From: an uncultured Pelagibacteraceae bacterium
GTDB lineage: Bacteria > Pseudomonadota > Alphaproteobacteria > Pelagibacterales > Pelagibacteraceae
DNA length: 36,011 nucleotides
Assembly: GCA_902596375.1 (NCBI GenBank)
Contig: CACJTU010000009.1
Span: 1-36,011, forward strand
Direction: 5' to 3'
Shown piece after piece: positions 18,081 to 25,921 of the stretch (the stretch's first letter is position 1; each line of letters begins with the position of its first letter). The translations under genes and the position numbers were made by a program. The notes beneath the pieces are model-generated. The model saw only the letters and a list, made by a program, of their open reading frames with translations. It was not told where the DNA came from and searched no databases.

Positions 18081-18701
18081 GTGAAAGAAATTGCTATAGT
18101 CGATTATAATCTTGGTAATATTACAAGTATTCGACGGGCCTTATCATTTCTTGGCTACAAATCAATAATAACAAATAATCCAGAAATAATTTTAAAATCT
18201 GAAAAAGTGATTTTGCCAGGCGTAGGAGCTTTTCCTACAGCAATGAGTTATTTAAAAAAGTATGATTTAATTGAAGCTATAAATGAAACTGTAAAGAAAG
18301 GAAACGACATATTAGGCATTTGTTTGGGTATGCAATTATTAATGCAATTTAGTAATGAATTTGAAAGAACCAAAGGTCTATCATTAATTGAAGGTGACGT
18401 GATATCAATTAATGATATTTTAGATGATAATATAAAGTTGCCGTGCATAGGATGGTATAAGTTAAATAAAACTAAAGATAACACATTGCTTAAAAATATA
18501 AAGAAAGATCAATGGTTTTATTTTGTACATTCATATATGGTAAATTGTAGAAATGAAAATGATGTTATTGCAGATTATTCAGTTAACGACATTTCTATAA
18601 CTGCGATAGTTAAAAAAAATAATATTACCGGTTTACAATTTCATCCTGAAAACAGTGGAATTGAGGGATTAAAATTTTTTACAAATTTTTGTAAAAGTTG
18701 A
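18081..18701 (+). CDS. hisH: HisH-like glutamine amidotransferase paralogue
   Basis: The 206-residue class I glutamine amidotransferase has the nucleophile C81 in GICLGMQ and the H188/E190 pair in FHPEN. LPGVGAFP forms the oxyanion-strand region. It hydrolyses glutamine and passes ammonia through the HisF paralogue. GTG at 18081 lies one base after the hisF stop. The HPEKSG common in HisH reads HPENSG here. Context (WbpG, HisF, HisH in a row) points to acetamidino-sugar formation. Confidence 0.88.
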   Translation: MKEIAIVDYNLGNITSIRRALSFLGYKSIITNNPEIILKSEKVILPGVGAFPTAMSYLKKYDLIEAINETVKKGNDILGICLGMQLLMQFSNEFERTKGLSLIEGDVISINDILDDNIKLPCIGWYKLNKTKDNTLLKNIKKDQWFYFVHSYMVNCRNENDVIADYSVNDISITAIVKKNNITGLQFHPENSGIEGLKFFTNFCKS

Positions 18702-19664
18702 ATGAATAAAAAAATATTAATTATTGGCTTTGGTGAGATAGCACAAAGACATTATAGAAATTTAAAATTTCTTTTGCCAAATTCAGAAATTGCTATTTTG
18801 ACCAAAAATAAAGATTTTAAGTATAAAAAAGTTATTTATTTTAAAAATTTGAAAGATGCAAAAAAATTCAATCCTGATATCACTTTAATTTGTAGCCCAG
18901 CGCCTTCCCATATTAAATATGCAAGAATATTTACTAAATTAAATTCAAATATTTTTATAGAAAAGCCTGTAGCAACAAGGGTTAATGAATTAAAAAAATT
19001 TCTCAGATTAATAAAAAATAAAAAAATTACATTACTTTCGGGATATAATTTAAGATTTGAGAAGTCTCTTATTTTTTTTCATAAAACTTTAAAAAAGAAA
19101 GAAGTTGGAAAAATACTTTCTGTTAGATCCGAAGTTGGCCAATACTTACCATCTTGGAGAAATAAAGTTTATACTAAAACTGTATCAGCAAACAAAAATT
19201 TGGGAGGTGGGGCTATAAATGAACTAAGTCACGACGTAGATGTTTTACTAATGTTATTTAAAAAATTAAAACTTGTTTATAGCATAAATTTAAATGCAAG
19301 TAATTTAAAAGTAAATGCGGAAGATTCTGCTCACACAATTTTTAAATCAAATTATAATAAAAAAAATTTTTATATTTTTTTAAATATAGATTTTTATAGA
19401 CATGATCACACAAGGACATGTACTGTGATTGGATCAAAAGCCACATTAAAATGGGATGGAATTTTGAATGAGGTTAAAATTTACAAAAAAAATTCAAAAA
19501 AACCAAAATTAGTTAAATTTAATAATACTAAAAATGATTCTTATTTGAATGAAATGAGATTCTTTTTAAAAAATATAAAAAAAAAAAATTCACTATATAC
19601 TGATTTTAAAGAAAATTTAAACTTAGTTAAAATTTTACAATCGATGAAAAAAAATAAAAAGTAA
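18702..19664 (+). CDS. Gfo/Idh/MocA-family sugar oxidoreductase
   Basis: The 320-residue protein has IGFGEIAQRH at 8-17, the motif E87-K88-P89 followed by VAT, and GGGAINELSHDVD with the probable catalytic H177 and D178. It is the most canonical of the four Gfo/Idh proteins in the window. It sits directly between hisH and the CMP-sugar synthetase gene, sharing one base with the latter (TAATG), so a role in nonulosonic acid modification or precursor supply is likely. Similar genes flank ptmA/ptmB in Campylobacter legionaminic loci (recalled). A 12-A run (19577-19588) lies near the 3' end. Confidence 0.85.
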   Translation: MNKKILIIGFGEIAQRHYRNLKFLLPNSEIAILTKNKDFKYKKVIYFKNLKDAKKFNPDITLICSPAPSHIKYARIFTKLNSNIFIEKPVATRVNELKKFLRLIKNKKITLLSGYNLRFEKSLIFFHKTLKKKEVGKILSVRSEVGQYLPSWRNKVYTKTVSANKNLGGGAINELSHDVDVLLMLFKKLKLVYSINLNASNLKVNAEDSAHTIFKSNYNKKNFYIFLNIDFYRHDHTRTCTVIGSKATLKWDGILNEVKIYKKNSKKPKLVKFNNTKNDSYLNEMRFFLKNIKKKNSLYTDFKENLNLVKILQSMKKNKK

Positions 19665-20344
19665 TGATTTGTCTAATTTGCGTTAGATCAGGCTCTAAAG
19701 GTTTGCCAAATAAAAATATAAAAAAAATTGGCGATAAGACACTTTTAGAGATTACAATAAATTTAGCAAAAAAAATAAAAGATATAAAAAAAATAATTGT
19801 TTCTACTGATAGTAAAAGTTATGCAAAAATTAGTAAAAAAACTGGTGCGTGTGTTCCTTTTATAAGACCAAAATCTTTATCGCTAGATAATACTAACGAA
19901 TGGGATGTTTGGAGGCATGCAATTAATCACGTAGAAAAAATTTTTGATTTTGAGGATGTTTTAGTTCTACCTGTAGTTTCTCCTTTAAGAAATAAAAGTG
20001 ATATAAATAATATTATAAATAAATATAAACAAAACAAACGTAAAGCTGTAATTACAATAACTGAGTCTTCGAGAAATCCCTTTTATAACATGGTATTTTT
20101 AGATAAAAAAAATAAAATTAATAAATTAAAATTTAATAAATTAATTCAAAGAAGGCAAGAAGCTCCGATATTTTTTGATGTTTGTACAGTAGGTTATATG
20201 TTACACAAAAAAATAATTAAAAAAAATAACAATATATTTGATTGCAAATTAAGCTATGTAAAAATACCTAAAACAAGAGCAATAGATATAGATGATAAGC
20301 ATGATTTCTTGATTTCAAAAATTTTGTATGGAAAAAATAAATGA
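19664..20344 (+). CDS. neuA: Acylneuraminate cytidylyltransferase (NeuA/LegF/PtmB family)
   Basis: The 226-residue protein begins ICLICVRSGSKGLPNKN, the nucleotide-binding loop of CMP-nonulosonate synthetases. TDS at 48-50 and PVVSPLRNKSDI near 105 follow the family pattern. It activates the nine-carbon acid with CTP to give the CMP-linked donor for glycosyl transfer. Together with neuB and neuC it completes a minimal path from UDP-HexNAc to a CMP-nonulosonate. It shares a base with the upstream stop and overlaps the downstream SDR gene by four bases. Confidence 0.9.
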   Translation: MICLICVRSGSKGLPNKNIKKIGDKTLLEITINLAKKIKDIKKIIVSTDSKSYAKISKKTGACVPFIRPKSLSLDNTNEWDVWRHAINHVEKIFDFEDVLVLPVVSPLRNKSDINNIINKYKQNKRKAVITITESSRNPFYNMVFLDKKNKINKLKFNKLIQRRQEAPIFFDVCTVGYMLHKKIIKKNNNIFDCKLSYVKIPKTRAIDIDDKHDFLISKILYGKNK

Positions 20345-21111
20345 TTAATTTTAAAAATAAGTATGTTTTAGTTACTGGGGCAGATGGTTTTCTAGGCTCT
20401 TCGCTAGCTTCATTTTTTTTTAAAAATAAAGTAAATCTAATTTTAACTGATAATATTGATAAACCAAAAAAAATTAAAAAATTAATTAATAAAAAAAAAA
20501 TTCATTATATAAAATGTGATTTGAATTCTCAAAAATCTATAAAAAATTTTACAAAAATTGTTTTAAAAAAATTTCGTAGATTAGATGTTATTGTTAACAA
20601 TGCATCTTTTACAGGAGATAATAAAATTTCCGGATGGTCTGAAAAATTTGAAAAACAGACTACAGAACACTGGGACAATGTTTTCCAAGTTTCATTAAAA
20701 GCGAATTTTGATATTAGTAAAAGTTTTTTAAGACTTTTAAGAAAATCAGATAATCCAAGTATTATTAATATTTCCTCAATTTATGGTTTTATGGCTCCAG
20801 ATTGGAAAATTTACCGTGGAACTAAAATTAGTAATCCGGCTGGGTATGGAGTATCAAAAGCAGGTTTGAACTATATGACAAAATGGATGGCTAAAACTTT
20901 TGGTCCCAAAATAAGAGTAAATTCTATTTCGCCAGGTGGAATTATAAGAAATCAGCCAAAAAAATTTATTAAACAATATGTTGAAAAAGTACCACTAGGA
21001 AGAATGGCTAATGAAAAAGACGTAATTAATTCAGTAATTTTCTTAGCCTCTGACATGTCAAATTATATAACTGGTCAAAATATTGTAGTTGATGGCGGTA
21101 TATCTTTATAA
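20341..21111 (+). CDS. Classical SDR oxidoreductase, PtmA-like
   Basis: The 256-residue protein is a classical SDR: GADGFLGS at 13-20, NNAS at 86-89, catalytic S145/S146 in NISSIYG, and Y169-x3-K173 in YGVSKAG. The C-terminal VDGG ends the fold. PtmA of Campylobacter, which sits beside the CMP-transferase PtmB, is the closest analogue I recall; its role in flagellin legionaminic acid supply is not fully settled. The 4-base overlap with neuA supports a linked role here. It could oxidise or reduce a precursor sugar. Confidence 0.82.
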   Translation: MINFKNKYVLVTGADGFLGSSLASFFFKNKVNLILTDNIDKPKKIKKLINKKKIHYIKCDLNSQKSIKNFTKIVLKKFRRLDVIVNNASFTGDNKISGWSEKFEKQTTEHWDNVFQVSLKANFDISKSFLRLLRKSDNPSIINISSIYGFMAPDWKIYRGTKISNPAGYGVSKAGLNYMTKWMAKTFGPKIRVNSISPGGIIRNQPKKFIKQYVEKVPLGRMANEKDVINSVIFLASDMSNYITGQNIVVDGGISL

Positions 21112-21113
21112 AA

Positions 21114-22046
21114 ATGAAAGTTCTGATCAAAGAGAAAAAAAATTCGATAGCCTGTATTGCGATAGGAAAAAAGTTCTATAATCATTGGAAGAAGTGCATT
21201 TATCCATATTGGAGATCGTACTGTATAAAGAATAATTTAGGTTTAATTGTTTTTACTGAAGATCTAATAAAAAAAACAGATGTTAATTGGAAAAAACCAA
21301 CTTGGCAAAGATTATTAGTAGGCCATGAAATTAAAAAACGATTCCCCGTTGTAAAAAATATTTGTGTTTTAGATTTAGATATTATTATAAATCCACTATC
21401 ACCAAATATTTTTAATTTTTGTAAAAAGAATAAAATCAACTTAACTTCATTAAGAACAAATCTTCCATTTGAATATAAAAAAACAATTAGAAAGATGGCA
21501 TTTTTTAGAAAAAAATTTACAAATAAAAATTATCCACTTGACTCATTGTTAAATTCAGATCTTAAAAATTTATACTCTGAAGATGGTCTTGAACCACAAA
21601 ATGACGAACTTTGTGTTGGTGTGATGGCCTATAATTTGAAAAAATTTTCAAAAATTCTTCATGATTGGTTTTATAATTTTAATAAAAAAAATATGAAAAC
21701 AAATTTTGGTGGTTGTCAAAATCAAGTTGCCTATAAAATTTTAAGTAATAATTATTGCAATTTATTAGATTATAAATTTCAAGCTATTTGGGTGTTCGAA
21801 ATAGCTGCAAGATTTCCATTTATAATGAAATATTTGAAAAATTATCAATTAATTTCCGAGTTTGTCTTGTCTGCAATTTTGGATAATTATTTTCTACATT
21901 TTGCTGGGGGTGGAGCAGATGCAAAAGTTTGGTTACAACCAAAATTATTTAAAAAAATTAATAAGAAGTTAATTTCTGAATTTCAGTCTTACTATGATAA
22001 AAAATTGCAAGGAAAAAAGATTTATAAAAGGAGACGAAGAGCTTAA
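21114..22046 (+). CDS. Probable GT-A glycosyltransferase (uncharacterised)
   Basis: The 310-residue protein has CVLDLDIIINP with a DxD (D87-D89) in the position of the metal-binding motif of GT-A transferases, and a late HFAGGGADAK segment with a His that often also binds metal. FGGCQNQVAY near 200 may bind the acceptor. No membrane segment is evident. It overlaps the next gene by one base. As the first gene after the CMP-nonulosonate set it is a candidate for adding one of these sugars, though nonulosonic transferases usually have other folds. The transferase call rests on a few motifs. Confidence 0.6.
   Translation: MKVLIKEKKNSIACIAIGKKFYNHWKKCIYPYWRSYCIKNNLGLIVFTEDLIKKTDVNWKKPTWQRLLVGHEIKKRFPVVKNICVLDLDIIINPLSPNIFNFCKKNKINLTSLRTNLPFEYKKTIRKMAFFRKKFTNKNYPLDSLLNSDLKNLYSEDGLEPQNDELCVGVMAYNLKKFSKILHDWFYNFNKKNMKTNFGGCQNQVAYKILSNNYCNLLDYKFQAIWVFEIAARFPFIMKYLKNYQLISEFVLSAILDNYFLHFAGGGADAKVWLQPKLFKKINKKLISEFQSYYDKKLQGKKIYKRRRRA
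22029..22034 (+). promoter_or_regulatory. Shine-Dalgarno sequence for the gene at 22046
   Basis: AGGAGA lies 11 bases before the ATG at 22046, within the end of the preceding gene. It supports that start for an otherwise unrecognised protein. Confidence 0.5.
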
Positions 22047-23683
22047 TGTTTAGAAAACACTATAATATTAGTCCCTTCGATACAAAAAGATCTGCAAAAA
22101 AAAAAATGAGATCTTTTAGACGAGGTTATTTAAATTACAAAAATCAAGATAAATTATTTATTTTTAGAAAAATAAAAGGTGAATTAAACCGTATTAATTT
22201 ACCTTTTAATAAATTATTTTTAAAATGTTTGTGCTTATTTTTTAAGGAATTTAATAAAGTAAATTTTGATTTAGTTTTATCTCAATACACTTTTCAAAAA
22301 TCAAGAATTAAAAGAATTTACTTAGACATGCTTTTATACACCTATAAAAGAAAAAAAATACTTCAACCAATAATTTTTGAATACTCTAGCGTTTTAAGAA
22401 AAAATAAATATGAAGTTTCATCCTTATCTTATCATATTTTATGGCCTTTATTCTGTTTGTTATTTTGGGCTTATGGTAATTATATATTTTTAAATATTTT
22501 AATTAAAAGCCTTTTTAATATTTTTAAAAAACAAAAGAATATTGATCATTATTTTTTTGATATAAATGAGTCCAACCTTCCTAATGAAAATATCAGTAAT
22601 AAATCAAGAGAAAGTTATGATCTAGTTTCTTGGTTTAAAAAATATTTTAAAAATAATTCGGAAACTATTGAAGCCGTAAGCCACAATAATGTTAATTTGA
22701 AAAATAGAAAAATTAATGATTTCGAAATATTTTATTCCCAAGAACCTTGGTTCTATATAGATGGCATTTTAAGATTAATTCTTTTTTTTATATCTGGTTG
22801 TTTAATCTCTTTATGTTCTTTGCTACTCGTTTTTTTTAATCAATGCTCTGTTGCCTTTCTATTTCCAGAAATATTAAAAGCAATATCAACTATATTTTCA
22901 AATAAAAAAAAAATTTCAAAAAAATACATGTTTCACTATTCAGAAACATTTTACAGACCTTTGTGGACATACGTTTTAGAAAAACATAATATTGAAACAA
23001 TCTGTTATTTTTATTCTGCTTACGATAATCCTACAAATAAAATGACAAATGAAATAGGATATTGGCATGAATTTGGCAATATATCATGGCCAAAGATTTT
23101 TGTTTGGGATGAGCTGTCGAAAAAAAAAATATCAAAATATGTAAATAAAAGTGTTCAAAATATTGAAATAATAAATACAGGACCAATATGGTTCTCTGAT
23201 ACGAATTTTACATTTAAAGAAAAAAAAAATAGAATAATTATTTTTGATATGGATGTTCATAGAATCTCAGTCCATTATGGATTTTATGATACAGCTGAAT
23301 ATACCGACAATATTGATAATTTTAATTGTTTATATCTAAGAGATATATTCTCAATTTTCAAATCTTCAAACTATGATATAATTTTAAAAAGAAAAAGAAC
23401 CTCTAATTATTTAAAAACAAATTACAGAAATCTAATCAAAAAATTATCTAAAGAAGGTTTAATTATTATAGATGAACCAGTTTCTCCGTATTATTTAACG
23501 CAAAATTCTGATATTATATTTTCTACACCATTTACATCAGCAAATCTTCTTTCAGACAATTATGAAAATAATTTTTACTATGATCCAATTAGCAAAATTT
23601 CTAAAAATGATATTGCATCTAGAGGGTTACCAATTATATCAGGAATAAAAGAATTAAATAAACTTAAACATCAAATAATATGA
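22046..23683 (+). CDS. Polysaccharide biosynthesis protein with PFTS motif (putative transferase)
   Basis: The 545-residue protein has two hydrophobic stretches (about 130-160 and 236-275) within an otherwise basic sequence. The C-terminal half (about 290-545) resembles a GT-B-type nucleotide-sugar domain: FHYSETFYRPLW, FVWDEL, INTGPIWFS, then STPFTSANLL with P495-F496-T497-S498. PFTS gives its name to a family of surface-polysaccharide proteins I recall from O-antigen loci; no reaction is established to my knowledge. Position after neuA and a probable glycosyltransferase makes it a candidate nonulosonic acid transferase. It overlaps the next gene by 4 bases. Confidence 0.6.
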   Translation: MFRKHYNISPFDTKRSAKKKMRSFRRGYLNYKNQDKLFIFRKIKGELNRINLPFNKLFLKCLCLFFKEFNKVNFDLVLSQYTFQKSRIKRIYLDMLLYTYKRKKILQPIIFEYSSVLRKNKYEVSSLSYHILWPLFCLLFWAYGNYIFLNILIKSLFNIFKKQKNIDHYFFDINESNLPNENISNKSRESYDLVSWFKKYFKNNSETIEAVSHNNVNLKNRKINDFEIFYSQEPWFYIDGILRLILFFISGCLISLCSLLLVFFNQCSVAFLFPEILKAISTIFSNKKKISKKYMFHYSETFYRPLWTYVLEKHNIETICYFYSAYDNPTNKMTNEIGYWHEFGNISWPKIFVWDELSKKKISKYVNKSVQNIEIINTGPIWFSDTNFTFKEKKNRIIIFDMDVHRISVHYGFYDTAEYTDNIDNFNCLYLRDIFSIFKSSNYDIILKRKRTSNYLKTNYRNLIKKLSKEGLIIIDEPVSPYYLTQNSDIIFSTPFTSANLLSDNYENNFYYDPISKISKNDIASRGLPIISGIKELNKLKHQII

Positions 23684-25203
23684 ATATCACAAAATTTTTA
23701 AAAACTGATTTTTCAAAATTAAATTTTCAAAATAAGGACGCAACAGATTTTTTTTATAATTTACTTAGCATTGAAAATCTGAATTCAAGTTTTAATTTAA
23801 AAGAAAATTTATCAAATATAATGAAAATCGTTCATATATTTGCAAACGATCCTCTTATAGCTCAAGAGGAGATACTTAAAAAATTATCTATTTCTAAAGA
23901 CAAGCTAATAGATTTAAATTTATTTATTCGATCAAATAACAAATTGCAAAATATAATTTTGAAAATGGGTAGTGGTGAGAGATACTGGAATAGTATTTTG
24001 CCTTTTGCAAAATATACAAAAAAGGTTTTAAATGACGAATATAATTTTCCCTTAAGAATTGCTTTTTTTCCAGGAATATCATGCATGTTTTACTGTGGAT
24101 TTTGTGGCAGAAATCAAGATGCAAAATATCCATCAAATTCAGCAGAACTAGGTATTCAAAAATTAAAAAAAGTTGTAGATGACATAAATATTGGATCAAC
24201 GGCAATTTCAATTTCTGGAGGTCTAGAACCTTTAACAAACCCTCATCTTGGAAGTTTTATTACTCACGCTAAAAATGCAGGTTTAAGAGTCCCGTTGATT
24301 ACAAATGCTTATAGCATGACTCCAGCATACGTAAATAAGAATCCTGGTTTATGGGATTTAGACTCATTAAGAGTTTCGCTTTATGGTGTTGATGAAACCT
24401 CATACGATTTTGTTACTAGATCAAAAAAGTCGTATAAGATGGTAAGCAGGAACATAATCGAATTTTTAAAGAGACGGACTCAAGAAAATAAAAATGTTAA
24501 ACTTGGACTAAATTTTATTATTTTAAAGGAGAATATAAAAGATATTAAAAAATTATGTAGCTTTATTAATTTTATAAATAAAGAATCAGGAGCAGAAATA
24601 GATTTTCTAACGTTACGTGAAGATTTTGGGAGCGTTACTGGACACAATACTACGCTAGATAAACAAAGAAAATACAGACTAGATGGTATTCTAGATAAAA
24701 AAGATAGATTGTATTTATTAAATGAGCTTAACTATTTGGAAGATTTTAAAAAAAAAAACTTTCCAAATATGAATATAGATTATGGCTATGCATTGAATGG
24801 TTTAATTAATAATAGACTTGATTATTATTTAGTAAGAGCTGAGGATAGTGAGGTTACAAAAAGAGGCTACTCTCAATTGTCCGTAGCTATTGATCTTTTT
24901 GGAGATGTGTTTCTTTATAGAGAAGCTGGCTTTTTAAATAGAGAAGGAAATCAAAACTATATTATAGGTAGATTAGAAAACAATAGATCTTTAAAAGAAG
25001 TAATTTCAAATCATTTAAAAAGTTATAAAGAAATTTATCATAAAGATTCAAATAGATTTTTAGATTCCTTTGATCACCTTTTAACAAAATTGGTTACTCA
25101 GGCATCAAAAGATAAATTTATTGGAATACCTTTTGAAAAAGGTCCAATTAATTTAAGATCAGAAAATGTAAACATAAATTTAGGTAATAACTGGTATTCT
25201 TAA
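23680..25203 (+). CDS. Radical SAM enzyme, DesII/EryCV-like (amino-sugar ammonia-lyase family)
   Basis: The 507-residue protein has CxxxCxxC at C135, C139 and C142 in FPGISCMFYCGFCGR, then SGGLEPLTNP from 179. Further segments, GLWDLDSLRVSLYG, DFLTLRED, DYGYAL and LFGDVFLYREAGF, resemble DesII, the SAM-dependent enzyme that deaminates TDP-4-amino-4,6-dideoxyglucose in desosamine synthesis (comparison from memory). An N-terminal helical domain (1-125) fits DesII. In this cluster it would make a deoxy sugar by radical deamination or a related dehydration/oxidation. No Lys-type sugar aminotransferase is visible in the window to supply a 4-amino sugar, so its substrate is open. Confidence 0.75.
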   Translation: MNITKFLKTDFSKLNFQNKDATDFFYNLLSIENLNSSFNLKENLSNIMKIVHIFANDPLIAQEEILKKLSISKDKLIDLNLFIRSNNKLQNIILKMGSGERYWNSILPFAKYTKKVLNDEYNFPLRIAFFPGISCMFYCGFCGRNQDAKYPSNSAELGIQKLKKVVDDINIGSTAISISGGLEPLTNPHLGSFITHAKNAGLRVPLITNAYSMTPAYVNKNPGLWDLDSLRVSLYGVDETSYDFVTRSKKSYKMVSRNIIEFLKRRTQENKNVKLGLNFIILKENIKDIKKLCSFINFINKESGAEIDFLTLREDFGSVTGHNTTLDKQRKYRLDGILDKKDRLYLLNELNYLEDFKKKNFPNMNIDYGYALNGLINNRLDYYLVRAEDSEVTKRGYSQLSVAIDLFGDVFLYREAGFLNREGNQNYIIGRLENNRSLKEVISNHLKSYKEIYHKDSNRFLDSFDHLLTKLVTQASKDKFIGIPFEKGPINLRSENVNINLGNNWYS

Positions 25204-25204
25204 T

Positions 25205-25921
25205 ATGATAAACTTTGGATTAGTTGGATATGGTAAGTGGGGAAAGATTTTAAGCAAATCTATATCTTTAGTTGGGAATTTGATTTTTATTAGTAACACA
25301 AAAAAAACATACAAAATTAAAAAAAAAATTGATTGGTGTTTAGTCGCAACTAATGATAGCTCCCACTATAAAATTACTAAATATTTTTTAAAAAAAAGAA
25401 TACCTGTTTTATGTGAAAAGCCTCTAACAAGAAATTTAAAACTAAGTAGAGAAATAATAAAAATATCAAAACAATATAAAACTAAATTATATATTAATCA
25501 TGTAGAATTATTTAAGAAAAAGAAGTTAAAAATTTTAAAATCTAATTTAATTGTAAGAAAGAAAATATCTAATGATAAAATAAAAGATGTATTATGGAAA
25601 CTTTGTTATCATGATCTTTATTTATTATATGATTATTTGAAGGATAAAAAACTCTATATAAATCTCATTTTTTTAAAAGAAAAACAAGTTAAGTTCTCTA
25701 TTTTTGATGGAAGTAAAGAATATATATTTTTCTATGATTATCAAAGTAAGAAAAAGATGCATAAAATCAATAATATTAATTTTATAACTAAAATTAATTA
25801 TTTAAAAAACATGATTAAAGCTGTAATAAATAACAGGGTTAATTTAAAATTGAATCATAAACAAGCCTTATTTTGTATTAAAACTATCTTATTGATTGAA
25901 AAACGAGTTTTCAAAATATGA
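25205..25921 (+). CDS. Short Gfo/Idh/MocA-like oxidoreductase
   Basis: At 238 residues this is about 80 shorter than its three relatives in the window. The NAD-binding GYGKWG (8-13) and E71-K72-P73 motifs are intact. CYHDLYLLYDYL retains a His-Asp pair in the catalytic region, but the C-terminal beta-sheet domain is cut down. Similar short forms are known from polysaccharide loci. It lies 1 base after the DesII-like gene and overlaps the PseB-like gene by 4 bases (ATGA). It may act on the keto sugar made by the radical enzyme; this is inference. Confidence 0.75.
   Translation: MINFGLVGYGKWGKILSKSISLVGNLIFISNTKKTYKIKKKIDWCLVATNDSSHYKITKYFLKKRIPVLCEKPLTRNLKLSREIIKISKQYKTKLYINHVELFKKKKLKILKSNLIVRKKISNDKIKDVLWKLCYHDLYLLYDYLKDKKLYINLIFLKEKQVKFSIFDGSKEYIFFYDYQSKKKMHKINNINFITKINYLKNMIKAVINNRVNLKLNHKQALFCIKTILLIEKRVFKI

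Noticed and set aside
17321-18701. Fragment of a histidine biosynthesis operon
   Set aside because: Only HisF and HisH paralogues are present, directly after a sugar amidotransferase, and HisF has D130 replaced by Glu.
23924-24238. Minus-strand open frame of 104 codons inside the DesII-like gene
   Set aside because: It lies wholly opposite a well-supported gene with conserved motifs and has no recognisable domain. Other antisense frames (for example near 14813-15079, 26891-27196 and 28209-28496) were rejected for the same reason.
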